From Promethearchaeota archaeon (GTDB lineage: Archaea > Asgardarchaeota > Lokiarchaeia > Sigynarchaeales > SOKP01), in NCBI GenBank assembly GCA_013375495.1, contig JABXKC010000006.1, positions 58,491 through 122,490 on the forward strand: 64,000 bases of DNA. Reading direction: 5' to 3'. The notes beneath the pieces are model-generated. The model saw only the letters and a list, made by a program, of their open reading frames with translations, was not told the DNA's origin and did not search any database. Within the stretch, counting starts at the first letter, position 1. Each line of letters starts with the position of its first letter. The position numbers were made by a program, and so were the translations under genes. Positions 44,773-53,608 of the stretch are shown one piece after another.

Positions 44773-46185
44773 ATGAGCGATAAAATAACTGATATGGATG
44801 TTTTCTTTAATCCTAAATCCATTGCTATCATAGGTGCTTCAGAAACTTTCAAATTTGGTTATACTATGACAAATTATTTATTGAATTCGAATTTTAAAAC
44901 ATATCCCGTAAATATTAACAAAGATATTATTTTTGGTCATAAAGTGTTCAAAAATATTAATGAAATACCAGATGATATCGAATTGGCAATTATCGTCGTA
45001 AAAAATGAAAATGTACTTCAAGTAGTGAAAGATTCTGTCAAGAAAGAAGTTAAAGGAATAATCATAGAAACTGCGGGCTTTGCTGAAACGAGTATTGAAA
45101 AACTTGTTAATATCCAAAAAGAAATCGAGATAATTGCTAAAAATTCGAATGTAAGAATAATTGGTCCTAATTGCGTAGGTATTACTAACTTTGACAACAA
45201 ATTTACAACTGCAGAAATAGATTTTAATCAATCTATTGAGGGAGGTACTATATCTGTGATCGCGCAGTCAGGAGTGTTAGGAAATATATTTGTTGAATGG
45301 TCAGCAAGTCAGAATATCGGTTTTTCGAAAACTATAACACTTGGAAATAAAGTAGATGTTGATGAGATTGATATGCTGGAATACCTTGAAAATGATCCGA
45401 ATACGAATGTAATAACAGTTTATTTAGAAGGCGTGAAAAGAGGACCGAAGTTAGTAGAAATATTAAAAAAATTGACTAAACCTGTTTTAATTCTAAAAAA
45501 CGGTCGTAGCGAAATTGGATCTAAAGCGATTAAGAGTCACACTGGTTCTATTGCTGGAAACGATAAAATCTACGATGCAATTTTCAAACAATATTCCGGG
45601 ATTTATCGCGTAAATAATTTTTACGAGATGTTTAATATCGCTCAAGTTTTTGCTACTCAACCACTACCTAAAGGAAAGAATATTGCTATAATAACTTCTT
45701 CTGGAAGTTTAGGGATATTAGCCTGCGACGAAATTGAAAGATTAGGTCTAAAACTCGCAGTTTTAAATGACTCTAGCATCCAAGAAATGAAATCGATCTC
45801 ACCCAATTGGACTTCTTTGAAGAATCCTGTCGATTTGGGGCCTTCACTATTTATGACATTTAGTCAATCGTTAAAAGCAATACTAAACGACGAGGGTGTT
45901 GATGCATTATTACATATTTTCGCAGTCCCTCAAAGACCAATAAAAGAATTTTCTTTACCAATAACACCACACTTGAAGGATTTGAGAAATCTTTCAACTA
46001 AACTGAAAAAACCCGTAATTACTTGCGTTTTTGGTTCCCGTTGGGTCGTAGAATATTTTTTAAAACATTCGTATAAATATAAAATTCCAATAATGGCCCA
46101 AATAAGCCACGCAATAAAGGCACTTAAATTTATGTACGATTTTGGTCAATCAAATAAAAATATCAATAAAAATATCGAAATTTAA
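44773..46185 (+). CDS. acdA: ADP-forming acyl-CoA synthetase, alpha subunit
   Basis: A 470-residue protein with a CoA-binding domain (VFFNPKSIAIIGASETFKFG, PNCVGITNF) and a succinyl-CoA-ligase-like domain holding the phosphorylated His256 (KSHTGSIAGND). With the ATP-grasp beta subunit it converts acetyl-CoA or another acyl-CoA plus ADP and Pi to acid, CoA and ATP, the main substrate-level phosphorylation step of many peptide- and sugar-fermenting archaea. The beta subunit is not in the window. It lies between the two hydroxyacid oxidase modules. Confidence 0.85.
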   Translation: MSDKITDMDVFFNPKSIAIIGASETFKFGYTMTNYLLNSNFKTYPVNINKDIIFGHKVFKNINEIPDDIELAIIVVKNENVLQVVKDSVKKEVKGIIIETAGFAETSIEKLVNIQKEIEIIAKNSNVRIIGPNCVGITNFDNKFTTAEIDFNQSIEGGTISVIAQSGVLGNIFVEWSASQNIGFSKTITLGNKVDVDEIDMLEYLENDPNTNVITVYLEGVKRGPKLVEILKKLTKPVLILKNGRSEIGSKAIKSHTGSIAGNDKIYDAIFKQYSGIYRVNNFYEMFNIAQVFATQPLPKGKNIAIITSSGSLGILACDEIERLGLKLAVLNDSSIQEMKSISPNWTSLKNPVDLGPSLFMTFSQSLKAILNDEGVDALLHIFAVPQRPIKEFSLPITPHLKDLRNLSTKLKKPVITCVFGSRWVVEYFLKHSYKYKIPIMAQISHAIKALKFMYDFGQSNKNINKNIEI

Positions 46186-46322
46186 CATTTTTCAACATCT
46201 TCAATTATATCCTTTTTTTCATTAAATCTAAAAACTGGACTCCAAATTTTTTATAATCAACTTCAAACTCCTTTTAATTAAAAAAATAACTTGTAAAATA
46301 ACAATTTAAGAAGTGATTATTA

Positions 46323-46844
46323 ATGGCAAATTGGGAACACGCATTAGGCTATTGGCAAGAATTCATTGAATGGTTTTTAGGAATGCCTATTTATGCCCAA
46401 GTTTTATTAATTGTTGGAGCTGTAGCTGTCATAGTTCTTGCGGTTATTCTTGTATACTTTGTACTAAAAGGCGTCGCATATTTAATTTACTACATCCTAA
46501 AAGGGACTTACTTACTCTTAAAAGCCATATTTCTTGGGATATATAAGCTTTTTGAAGAGCTTTATTATACAATATCGGGAAAACCTAAGCCTATTAAGGA
46601 ATTTTCTGATAAAAAATGCTACGAGCAGCCAGAAGCTCCCCAACAATCTTATGAAGAACAGGAGATTATTGTGCCATCGCAAAAAGAGATTCAAATAATT
46701 CAGCCAGACGCTGTATTTTGCAGTGAATGTGGAACTCAATACACGGAAAGAATGCTCGAACAATTAAGAGGAAATGGAATCGCTTATTGCGTTTATTGTG
46801 GAAAAGGATACAAATCTACTGAAGTTGAAGTAGAACAATACTAA
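46323..46844 (+). CDS. Membrane protein with C-terminal zinc ribbon
   Basis: A 173-residue protein. Two hydrophobic stretches (about 24-47 and 50-85, the second possibly re-entrant or amphipathic) precede a linker with Pro/Gln/Glu, then a zinc ribbon (CSECGTQYT and CVYCGKGY, about 137-162). The ribbon probably faces the cytoplasm. No family is recognised. A poly-T tract follows immediately. Confidence 0.6.
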   Translation: MANWEHALGYWQEFIEWFLGMPIYAQVLLIVGAVAVIVLAVILVYFVLKGVAYLIYYILKGTYLLLKAIFLGIYKLFEELYYTISGKPKPIKEFSDKKCYEQPEAPQQSYEEQEIIVPSQKEIQIIQPDAVFCSECGTQYTERMLEQLRGNGIAYCVYCGKGYKSTEVEVEQY

Positions 46845-46860
46845 TTTTTTTTCTTTTTTT
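46845..46860 (+). terminator. Poly-T terminator
   Basis: Two T-runs (eight and seven T) separated by a C follow the stop of the zinc-ribbon membrane protein gene directly. Confidence 0.45.
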
Positions 46861-46991
46861 AAACTTTTTCGTATATGATATTTTACATCCTTGTAAAATT
46901 TAAATTATTAATTGCATTAGCATTGAATTGATGTAATTTAGAAAACATCATCTATGAAATCTAATCAAAATACAAATAAAATGAGAATATA

Positions 46992-47303
46992 ATGAGATTT
47001 ATAGCATATTTTGAACTTAATCCCCAATTTGATCCATCTGAATTAGCAGAAATCGGAGTGGATCTTATGAAAAGAAAATTGTACCCTGCCGAAGGAGTTG
47101 AAACTCTTGCGTGGTATATGGCCCCAGGATTATGGGGTATTTCAGTTTCAGAAGCAGAAAGCGTTGAAGCTTTAATGAATAATGTTAACGCTTGGAGAAT
47201 TGCGAAACCAGGAATATTTAAATTCTTTAAAATCGAACCCGCAATGGATACCAAAGAACTAATCCCAATAGCTGTTCAATTGGCTAGGAAAGTAAAGGGC
47301 TAG
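46992..47303 (+). CDS. Small DUF3303-like protein
   Basis: A 103-residue protein that looks like a compact ferredoxin-like (dimeric alpha-beta barrel) fold: MRFIAYFEL, then GVETLAWYMAPGLWGISVSEAESVEAL, and FKFFKIEPAMDT. The pattern fits the DUF3303 group, whose function is unknown. It is a single-gene transcript with its own terminator. Confidence 0.6.
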   Translation: MRFIAYFELNPQFDPSELAEIGVDLMKRKLYPAEGVETLAWYMAPGLWGISVSEAESVEALMNNVNAWRIAKPGIFKFFKIEPAMDTKELIPIAVQLARKVKG

Positions 47304-47317
47304 GGCATTTTGGGTCT

Positions 47318-47345
47318 TTAATTAAAAAAATTAACTTTTTTTTTT
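47318..47345 (+). terminator. Hairpin plus poly-T terminator
   Basis: An inverted repeat TTAATT/AATTAA is followed by a run of ten T (47336-47345), just after the DUF3303-like gene. Confidence 0.45.
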
Positions 47346-47349
47346 ATTT

Positions 47350-48243
47350 TCATTCTCTCTTTTTTGATCTAAGGTCTTTCTCGAAAAGAACAACCGCTAT
47401 CGGTTCGTTTTTATCTTCCCAATAGGGATTTTTAAATCCCATTTCTTTTATCGATTCTAATGCTTCAGTTTGACAATAAACTGCAACGATATTGATCTCG
47501 TCTTTATTAAGCTCGTGGTCAACTGTATAAGATATTAATTGAGAGGCAGCTTCAGGATCACCGTATACTACTATCCAAACCTCATTTTCTCTGGGTGTTT
47601 CAGGCAAAACTATACTTTTAATATCAATTTTCTGTAAAATTGCATCCGAATTGGTTATCCATAGAGAGTTTTTATCCTCTAAATTGGCTAAAGGTATATA
47701 CGACCAACCAATATTGAGTTCATCCCCTGGACCTATATCCATTTCTTCATAAATCTCTTTTGCTTCTTCGTTAGATATTTCCCGTATCTCAGAGATATTG
47801 TACTCCGTTAATTTTAACTCGCTGAAATCACTCTCTAAAACTTCCGTCCTCTTTTTTTCCTCAAATCCATGAAATTTCGCCAAGGATATGGAACCAAGAT
47901 TTCTTGAAGATGTATCGTACTGAGCGACTCTAGCACCAACTTTAATTGCGTAGTCAATAGCATATTTCAATTGTTCACGTCCAATTCCTTTTTTTTGATG
48001 AGAAACCTTCACTCGACCACCCTGTAACCAAGCCACTCCATTAGAAAACATCTTTACTCTTCCAAATCCAATTAATTCCTTCATTTCCTTATCAAGAAAG
48101 GTACCATAAGCCAAGTTACTTCTATCATTTAACCATCTCTCAATAACATCAGGAATGTAATCATCACCCTCCCATATGTCCTTACTGATATCTAAAATTG
48201 CTGGAATATCCTCCTTTGTTAATGCTCGGAAATATAATTTCAT
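47350..48243 (-). CDS. GNAT-family N-acetyltransferase with a degenerate second half
   Basis: A 297-residue protein. The N-terminal half (about 1-140) is a GNAT domain, with the acetyl-CoA loop VSHQKKGIGREQLKYAIDYA and a following GARVAQYDTSSRN. The C-terminal half (about 155-290) seems a second, degenerate acetyltransferase-like unit. The substrate is unknown. The gene ends in a T-rich region shared with the convergent DUF3303-like gene. Confidence 0.75.
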   Translation of the reverse strand: MKLYFRALTKEDIPAILDISKDIWEGDDYIPDVIERWLNDRSNLAYGTFLDKEMKELIGFGRVKMFSNGVAWLQGGRVKVSHQKKGIGREQLKYAIDYAIKVGARVAQYDTSSRNLGSISLAKFHGFEEKKRTEVLESDFSELKLTEYNISEIREISNEEAKEIYEEMDIGPGDELNIGWSYIPLANLEDKNSLWITNSDAILQKIDIKSIVLPETPRENEVWIVVYGDPEAASQLISYTVDHELNKDEINIVAVYCQTEALESIKEMGFKNPYWEDKNEPIAVVLFEKDLRSKKRE

Positions 48244-48292
48244 AGTTACAACTTTAATTAAATAGCCTACTTATAAAAACAATAATCAGAGA

Positions 48293-48877
48293 CTATTTAG
48301 AAAGTTTCTTGTAAAAATTGTAATATAAAATCAATACTAAGAAAGTATGAACAATAATACACGCAAATACTCCAAGGGTCAATAGAATAAACCCGTTATA
48401 AATTCCTAATAGAAACGAGGATATAAGGTAAGAAATTAGAATATTCTTGTCTTTAAATCTAAACCAGATATGAACGTGATATATTGAAAAGGTTAAACTC
48501 GAGACTACAATTGCTAATTTAAATCCAACCATTAATTCGTTCAATAATAATCCTATAAGATAATAGCGAAAAATTAATTCTTCCATTATCATGGTTAAAG
48601 GGAAGAAAACTAATAATGCTGTTATGCTGTCTCCATTCATTAGTGCGTTAACAACATCGTGTTGTTTCATTAATTCCTTACTCGTTTCATTATATACAAA
48701 CTTTTCCATCACTTTCCCTAATCCTAATAAAAGAACAAAACCAACTAATAAAAATAACACTATACCTAAGGATAGCTCCCTTATTATTAGAAATTCATTG
48801 TAGACACCAAAAAAAATCGGGATAATTAAAAAAATAACACTAACAATTATAGTTAGGTATTTTATTCTATACTTCAA
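48293..48877 (-). CDS. CPBP-family intramembrane protease
   Basis: A 194-residue multi-spanning membrane protein with the diagnostic motifs EELIFRYYLIG and a conserved His segment (SIYHVHIWFRF), plus a late His in CIIVHTFLVL. It lacks the zinc-ribbon front of the other CPBP protein at 20167-21270. The start is TTG (48875-48877). It may process membrane proteins, but no target is evident. Confidence 0.7.
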   Translation of the reverse strand: MKYRIKYLTIIVSVIFLIIPIFFGVYNEFLIIRELSLGIVLFLLVGFVLLLGLGKVMEKFVYNETSKELMKQHDVVNALMNGDSITALLVFFPLTMIMEELIFRYYLIGLLLNELMVGFKLAIVVSSLTFSIYHVHIWFRFKDKNILISYLISSFLLGIYNGFILLTLGVFACIIVHTFLVLILYYNFYKKLSK

Positions 48878-48972
48878 GTCTTTAAAAATTCCTAATATTA
48901 TGAGATTAGATTTAAGTAGTTGAAGATATCTAATATATATTATTTTATTCTATAAAAATAAGGATTTAAGAC

Positions 48973-50499
48973 TTGACAGAATTATATCAAAAACTTGAAG
49001 ACATAGTTTCAAAAAAATACATCTCAAATAGCATTTATGTAAGACATGCTTACTCGAGAGTTGTAGATCCCGTACTACAAGGAGTTCCCGATATAGTTAT
49101 AAGACCAAAAGATGCCCAAGAAATTTCTGAAATTCTTAAGGTTGCTAATGAAGAGGATATTGCTGTTATACCTCGTGGAGGTGGAGACTGTGAATTCGGT
49201 GGTAGCAAACCCATAGGTGATAGTGGAATTGTCTTGGACTTAAAGCGAATGAACAATGTAGTTAATTTAGATCAAGAAAATCTAATAGTTACGGTTGAAG
49301 CAGGTATATCTTGGGGAAAATTAAACGATTATTTATGCAATTACGGGCTGTATACGGGCTGTTTAGGTCCTGGATCTGGACTGACAGCTTCAATTGGAGG
49401 CGGTATCTCTCATCAGTCGGTTGGGGGTGGGGGGTGCGCTAAATATGGGTCGTGTACAAATCAATTAGTTTCTTTAGAAGTAGTTCTACCGACCGGGGAA
49501 ATTATTGAAACTGGTTCGCAGGCGAATAAATATTCTAAATTTCCGTTTAATCGCTTTGGAAACGGTCCTGACTTTGCAAGTATTTTTTGCGGTGATAACG
49601 GAATTTTTGGAGTGAAAACCCAAGTTTCATTACAAATTTTTCCAAAACCTCCATATGCGAATTATAAAACCTTTCTAATGCCTCGAAAATCTGAAGAAAT
49701 ATCAGCTAAAATATTTACCGAAATGCGGCTTAAAGGGATTGATGTTTACGATTCGATGTATTTTATGGATTTATTAGTCAGAGTTGGCACAGAAAAAGGA
49801 ATTTTTCCCTTATGGGAAAGCTTAAAGAGAAAAAGGGGTACTATGTTTTACACAGTAGAAGCTAACTCCGAAAAAGAACTTGAAGAGAAAGTTAATCAGT
49901 TAGATAAGATTTTTCTACAAAATAAAGCAGAAGAATTAGGTCCTGAAATTGCAGATGGGAACATAGGGAAATGGCATTATGAAGATCAAGGACATTGGTT
50001 AATTGCGCATAATTTATGGGGCTTAATCCCTGGTTTTACAGCCTTAGATGCTGAATGTCACACACCAATATCCGCTTATCCTGGAATTTTAAAAGATGTT
50101 GAACTTTGGGATTTAGAACACTCTAAGGATATGGAACAAATTCTAGAAATTTCAGGCATGAGACCAATTTCTGGCGCAGGGCCAATTATATTAATCGGAG
50201 ATCACAATGTTGAGCTGACAACCGGAGTTACAAGCTTCGAAAGCTATATTGACGGAAAGAATTATGAAATTATCGAAGAATTAAACATAAAACTCTGGAA
50301 ATCGCTACTTGAAAGAATAACTAAACACGGAGTAACATGGTATATGTTAGGAGATATTCTAAGTAGACTTTTGGTTGAAATTGGAGCGTTTTCACCAGAA
50401 TACATGCAATTTTTGAAATTAATGAAAAAAACACTTGATCCCTTACACATTTTAAGTAGAGGGAAATTTAATTTCTGGGGAGAAAACGAAAAAAAATAA
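48973..50499 (+). CDS. GlcD-like FAD-dependent oxidoreductase (tandem copy 1)
   Basis: A 508-residue FAD-linked oxidase. The FAD site is VIPRGGGDCEFGGSKPIG and GLTASIGGGISHQSVGGGG. It begins with TTG after AAGGAT. It is closely similar to the next gene along its whole length (same length, same start type), so the two arose by tandem duplication, but the active-site region around residue 350 differs. It would oxidise a 2-hydroxyacid and pass electrons to the HdrD-like protein encoded downstream. Confidence 0.85.
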   Translation: MTELYQKLEDIVSKKYISNSIYVRHAYSRVVDPVLQGVPDIVIRPKDAQEISEILKVANEEDIAVIPRGGGDCEFGGSKPIGDSGIVLDLKRMNNVVNLDQENLIVTVEAGISWGKLNDYLCNYGLYTGCLGPGSGLTASIGGGISHQSVGGGGCAKYGSCTNQLVSLEVVLPTGEIIETGSQANKYSKFPFNRFGNGPDFASIFCGDNGIFGVKTQVSLQIFPKPPYANYKTFLMPRKSEEISAKIFTEMRLKGIDVYDSMYFMDLLVRVGTEKGIFPLWESLKRKRGTMFYTVEANSEKELEEKVNQLDKIFLQNKAEELGPEIADGNIGKWHYEDQGHWLIAHNLWGLIPGFTALDAECHTPISAYPGILKDVELWDLEHSKDMEQILEISGMRPISGAGPIILIGDHNVELTTGVTSFESYIDGKNYEIIEELNIKLWKSLLERITKHGVTWYMLGDILSRLLVEIGAFSPEYMQFLKLMKKTLDPLHILSRGKFNFWGENEKK

Positions 50500-50583
50500 A
50501 TTTATGTTCTCATATTAGACGAGAATACATTTAAGTAATTAGGAATGCTATTATGAATTGATTTTATTATAATAAGAACGAGA

Positions 50584-52110
50584 TTGACAAAATTGTCTGA
50601 AGTATATCAAAAGTTAGAAAATATTGTTAAAGAAATATACATTTCAAATAACCTTTACATACGACACGCGTATTCGAGAAATGTAGATCTTGTTTTACAA
50701 GGTGTGCCTGATATTGTAATTAGACCTAAAGATGCTCAAGAAGTCTCAGAGATTCTTAAAGTTGCAAATGAGGAAAACATATCTGTTACACCACGAGGTG
50801 GGGGAGATTGTGAATTTGGTGGTAGTAAACCCATTGGTGATGGCGGAATCGTATTAGAAACTAAAAGAATGAACAAGGTTATCAATCTAGACCGAGACAA
50901 TCTAATCGTAACGGTTGAAGCAGGAATCTCGTGGGGGAAATTAAATGAATATCTATGCAATTTTGGTCTATATACCGGTTGTATGGGTCCTGGTTCTGGT
51001 ATGACTGCAGCGGTAGGTGGGGGGATTTCCCATCATTCTGTAGGTGGAGGAGGATGCGCTAAATACGGTGCGTGTACGAATCAATTAGTCTCTTTAGAAG
51101 TAGTCCTACCGACTGGAGAAATTATAAATACGGGTTCTCAAGCCAATAAATATTCAAAATATCCTTTTAATAGGTTTGGCAATGGTCCAGACTTAGCAGG
51201 GCTGTTTTGCGGTGATAATGGAATTTTTGGAGTAAAAACAAAAGTTTCATTGCAAGTGTTCCCAAAACCACCTTTCGCAGCCTATAAAACTTTTCAATTA
51301 CCTCGGAAAGAAAGAGAAATCTCAGCGAAAATTATGACCGAAATTCGACACAAAGGAATTGATGTCTATGATGTAATGTATTTAATGGATCTCATTGTTA
51401 GGCTTGGCTGTCAAGAAGGAATGTTTCCATTTTGGGAAGCGTTAAGAAAAAAACGTGGAGTCATATTCTATACAATTGAAGCAAATTCTGAAGGAGAATT
51501 AGACGAGAAGGTAAAGCAATTAGACGAAATAATCCTAAATAATAAAGCAGAAGAATTAGGGTCTGAAGTCTCGGAAGGGAATATGGCAAAGTGGCACTAC
51601 GCTGAGCAGGGACACTGGCAATTCTATCATAACCTATGGGGAATATATCCCTCGATGCAACCATTATCCGCGGAGTGTTTTTCGCCGATTAACTTATATC
51701 CTGAAGTTCTAAACGATATCGATCAATGGGACATGGAGCATAACGAAGATATGCAAAAAATATTCAATATTACCCAAATTAAGCCAATAGCCGGAAGTGG
51801 GCCTGTAGTTTTAGTAGATGGTAATAACGTAGAAATTACGTGCGGTTTCACAAGCTTTTGGAAGTATTATGATGGAGATATTCACGAAATAATTGATAAA
51901 ACTAATTTTAAGCTATGGAAATCGCTACTTGAAAGAGTAAATAAGCATGGAGTCCAGTGGTATATGATGGGGGATTATATGTCAAGATTAATGGTAGATA
52001 TTGGTGCTTATTCTGACGAATATTATAATTTAATGAAGTCAGTTAAACAAGTATTAGATCCAAAAATGATTTTAAGTAGAGGAAAATTTAATTTTTGGGG
52101 TGAAAGATAA
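50584..52110 (+). CDS. GlcD-like FAD-dependent oxidoreductase (tandem copy 2)
   Basis: A 508-residue tandem paralogue of the preceding gene, also starting at TTG (50584). The FAD-binding motifs are VTPRGGGDCEFGGSKPIG and GMTAAVGGGISHHSVGGGG. The HdrD-like gene begins immediately after its stop, so this copy and the Fe-S protein are translationally coupled. Differences from copy 1 in the C-terminal substrate domain suggest different hydroxyacid substrates or a two-subunit assembly. Confidence 0.85.
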   Translation: MTKLSEVYQKLENIVKEIYISNNLYIRHAYSRNVDLVLQGVPDIVIRPKDAQEVSEILKVANEENISVTPRGGGDCEFGGSKPIGDGGIVLETKRMNKVINLDRDNLIVTVEAGISWGKLNEYLCNFGLYTGCMGPGSGMTAAVGGGISHHSVGGGGCAKYGACTNQLVSLEVVLPTGEIINTGSQANKYSKYPFNRFGNGPDLAGLFCGDNGIFGVKTKVSLQVFPKPPFAAYKTFQLPRKEREISAKIMTEIRHKGIDVYDVMYLMDLIVRLGCQEGMFPFWEALRKKRGVIFYTIEANSEGELDEKVKQLDEIILNNKAEELGSEVSEGNMAKWHYAEQGHWQFYHNLWGIYPSMQPLSAECFSPINLYPEVLNDIDQWDMEHNEDMQKIFNITQIKPIAGSGPVVLVDGNNVEITCGFTSFWKYYDGDIHEIIDKTNFKLWKSLLERVNKHGVQWYMMGDYMSRLMVDIGAYSDEYYNLMKSVKQVLDPKMILSRGKFNFWGER

Positions 52111-52111
52111 A

Positions 52112-53344
52112 ATGAGCGAATTAAAGCATTTAAAAAATGAATGGAAAGCTGTAATGAGCTGCATGGGATGCGGTGATTGTGGATACGCCATTCGTCCGGC
52201 AGTGGATAGATATTTAACTTGTCCCGTTAAGGAGGCAAAAGGTGACGAAGGTTTTGAGATATACTTTTCTCGAGGAAGGATGAACGTTCTTAAAAGTATA
52301 TTACTTGGGCAAATTCCTCTCTCAAAGGAGCTTGCAGAATTCGTGTATCAATGCTCAGAGTGTGGAAATTGCACCGAAGTGTGTCACATGTCTCAAAGTG
52401 AACACATTGTGCTTAACACTTCTAAGTGGATAGACCATGTAAAAGTATGGGAAGCGTTGCGACAAGATTTGATCGAAGCTGGTTTTGCTCCCCTTGATAA
52501 GCACGGCAAGCTAATAGACTTTATGAACGCCGATACCATGAGAAATCCCTATGGCGAAGAAGAAGCGAAGAAATTCGAATGGATATCTGAATTTCCTGAA
52601 ATCAAGGATAAAGGTGAGCTAGTATTTTTTGGAGGCTGTACAATGCCATTAAGGCAAGTAGGTACCCTAAAAAGTATGATGAAAATTCTAAAAGCAGCTG
52701 GAAAAGATATTGCCATGTCTAAAAATGAGTGGTGTTGCGGTTCTGTAGCTTTGCGAATTGGAGATCAAAGCTCTCTTACTGATATTATTAAACACAACAT
52801 AGAAGTTTTTAAGAACATGGGAGCTCAAACCATTTTTACTGCGTGTGCGGGATGTTATAGGACATGGAAAAAAGATTATCCGGAGTTGTTAGGCGAAGAA
52901 TTGCCGTTTGAAGTAAAACACATAACAGAAATGTTAGTTGAAATGTTGGATAATAACGAGATACCGTTTAAATCAGTTGAAGGTTCGGAGACAGTAACAT
53001 GGCACGATCCATGCCATCTAGGAAGACACATGAATCTTTATGAGATACCAAGAGACGCTTTACTTAAAATACCGGGAATAGAATTAAAAGAAATGAAACG
53101 AAATCGCAATAACGCATGGTGTTGTGGCGCCGGAGGAGGCGTAAAAAGCGAATTTCCCGATTTAGCCCTTGACATTTCAAAGGAGAGAATTAAAGAAGCA
53201 ATAGATACGGAAGCTCAAATTTTAACTACGAGCTGTCCATTTTGTATAAATAATTTTGAATCGGCATATGAAGAGATGGAATCAGAAGTTCAAGAAAAAA
53301 TTACCATAATAGATATAATTGACTTAATCGCAAGTAAAATCTAA
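52112..53344 (+). CDS. HdrD/GlcF-like iron-sulfur electron-transfer protein
   Basis: A 410-residue protein with an N-terminal cluster site (CMGCGDC with CPVKEA), a second CSECGNCTEVC site, and two CCG domains (CCGSVALRIG and CCGAGGGVKSEFP). ATG at 52112 is preferred over an in-frame GTG at 52100 because GGGGTGAAAG is well placed as ribosome binding site. It should form a complex with one or both tandem GlcD-like proteins and move electrons to an unidentified acceptor. A poly-T tract follows. Confidence 0.85.
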   Translation: MSELKHLKNEWKAVMSCMGCGDCGYAIRPAVDRYLTCPVKEAKGDEGFEIYFSRGRMNVLKSILLGQIPLSKELAEFVYQCSECGNCTEVCHMSQSEHIVLNTSKWIDHVKVWEALRQDLIEAGFAPLDKHGKLIDFMNADTMRNPYGEEEAKKFEWISEFPEIKDKGELVFFGGCTMPLRQVGTLKSMMKILKAAGKDIAMSKNEWCCGSVALRIGDQSSLTDIIKHNIEVFKNMGAQTIFTACAGCYRTWKKDYPELLGEELPFEVKHITEMLVEMLDNNEIPFKSVEGSETVTWHDPCHLGRHMNLYEIPRDALLKIPGIELKEMKRNRNNAWCCGAGGGVKSEFPDLALDISKERIKEAIDTEAQILTTSCPFCINNFESAYEEMESEVQEKITIIDIIDLIASKI

Positions 53345-53345
53345 C

Positions 53346-53354
53346 TTTTTTTTT
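53346..53354 (+). terminator. Poly-T terminator of the GlcD/GlcD/HdrD operon
   Basis: Nine consecutive T begin one base after the stop codon; no hairpin is visible. Confidence 0.4.
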
Positions 53355-53608
53355 CAATTTTCTTTTTATAGAAAACTTTTCTGAAGGTAAATTCAGAGTC
53401 TGATTTATTAGGAAATTTCATAGAAATAAAGCATTTACATTATTTACTTTTAAAGGAAAAAAATCAAGAAGATTTTAGATATGGATCTTATAATTTATAG
53501 CAAGGAAATTTTAAAATTAGGGAATCTTAGTGATTTAAATGAAGCGAATATCATAACTCTTTAATTTTCTTTAAGAGTATTACTTATTTCAGATTTGAGG
53601 AAGATTTT

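Noticed and set aside
53481..53564. A 27-codon frame starting with ATG between the HdrD-like and YedY-like genes
   Set aside because: Too short, no ribosome binding site and no recognisable motif; likely chance in AT-rich DNA.
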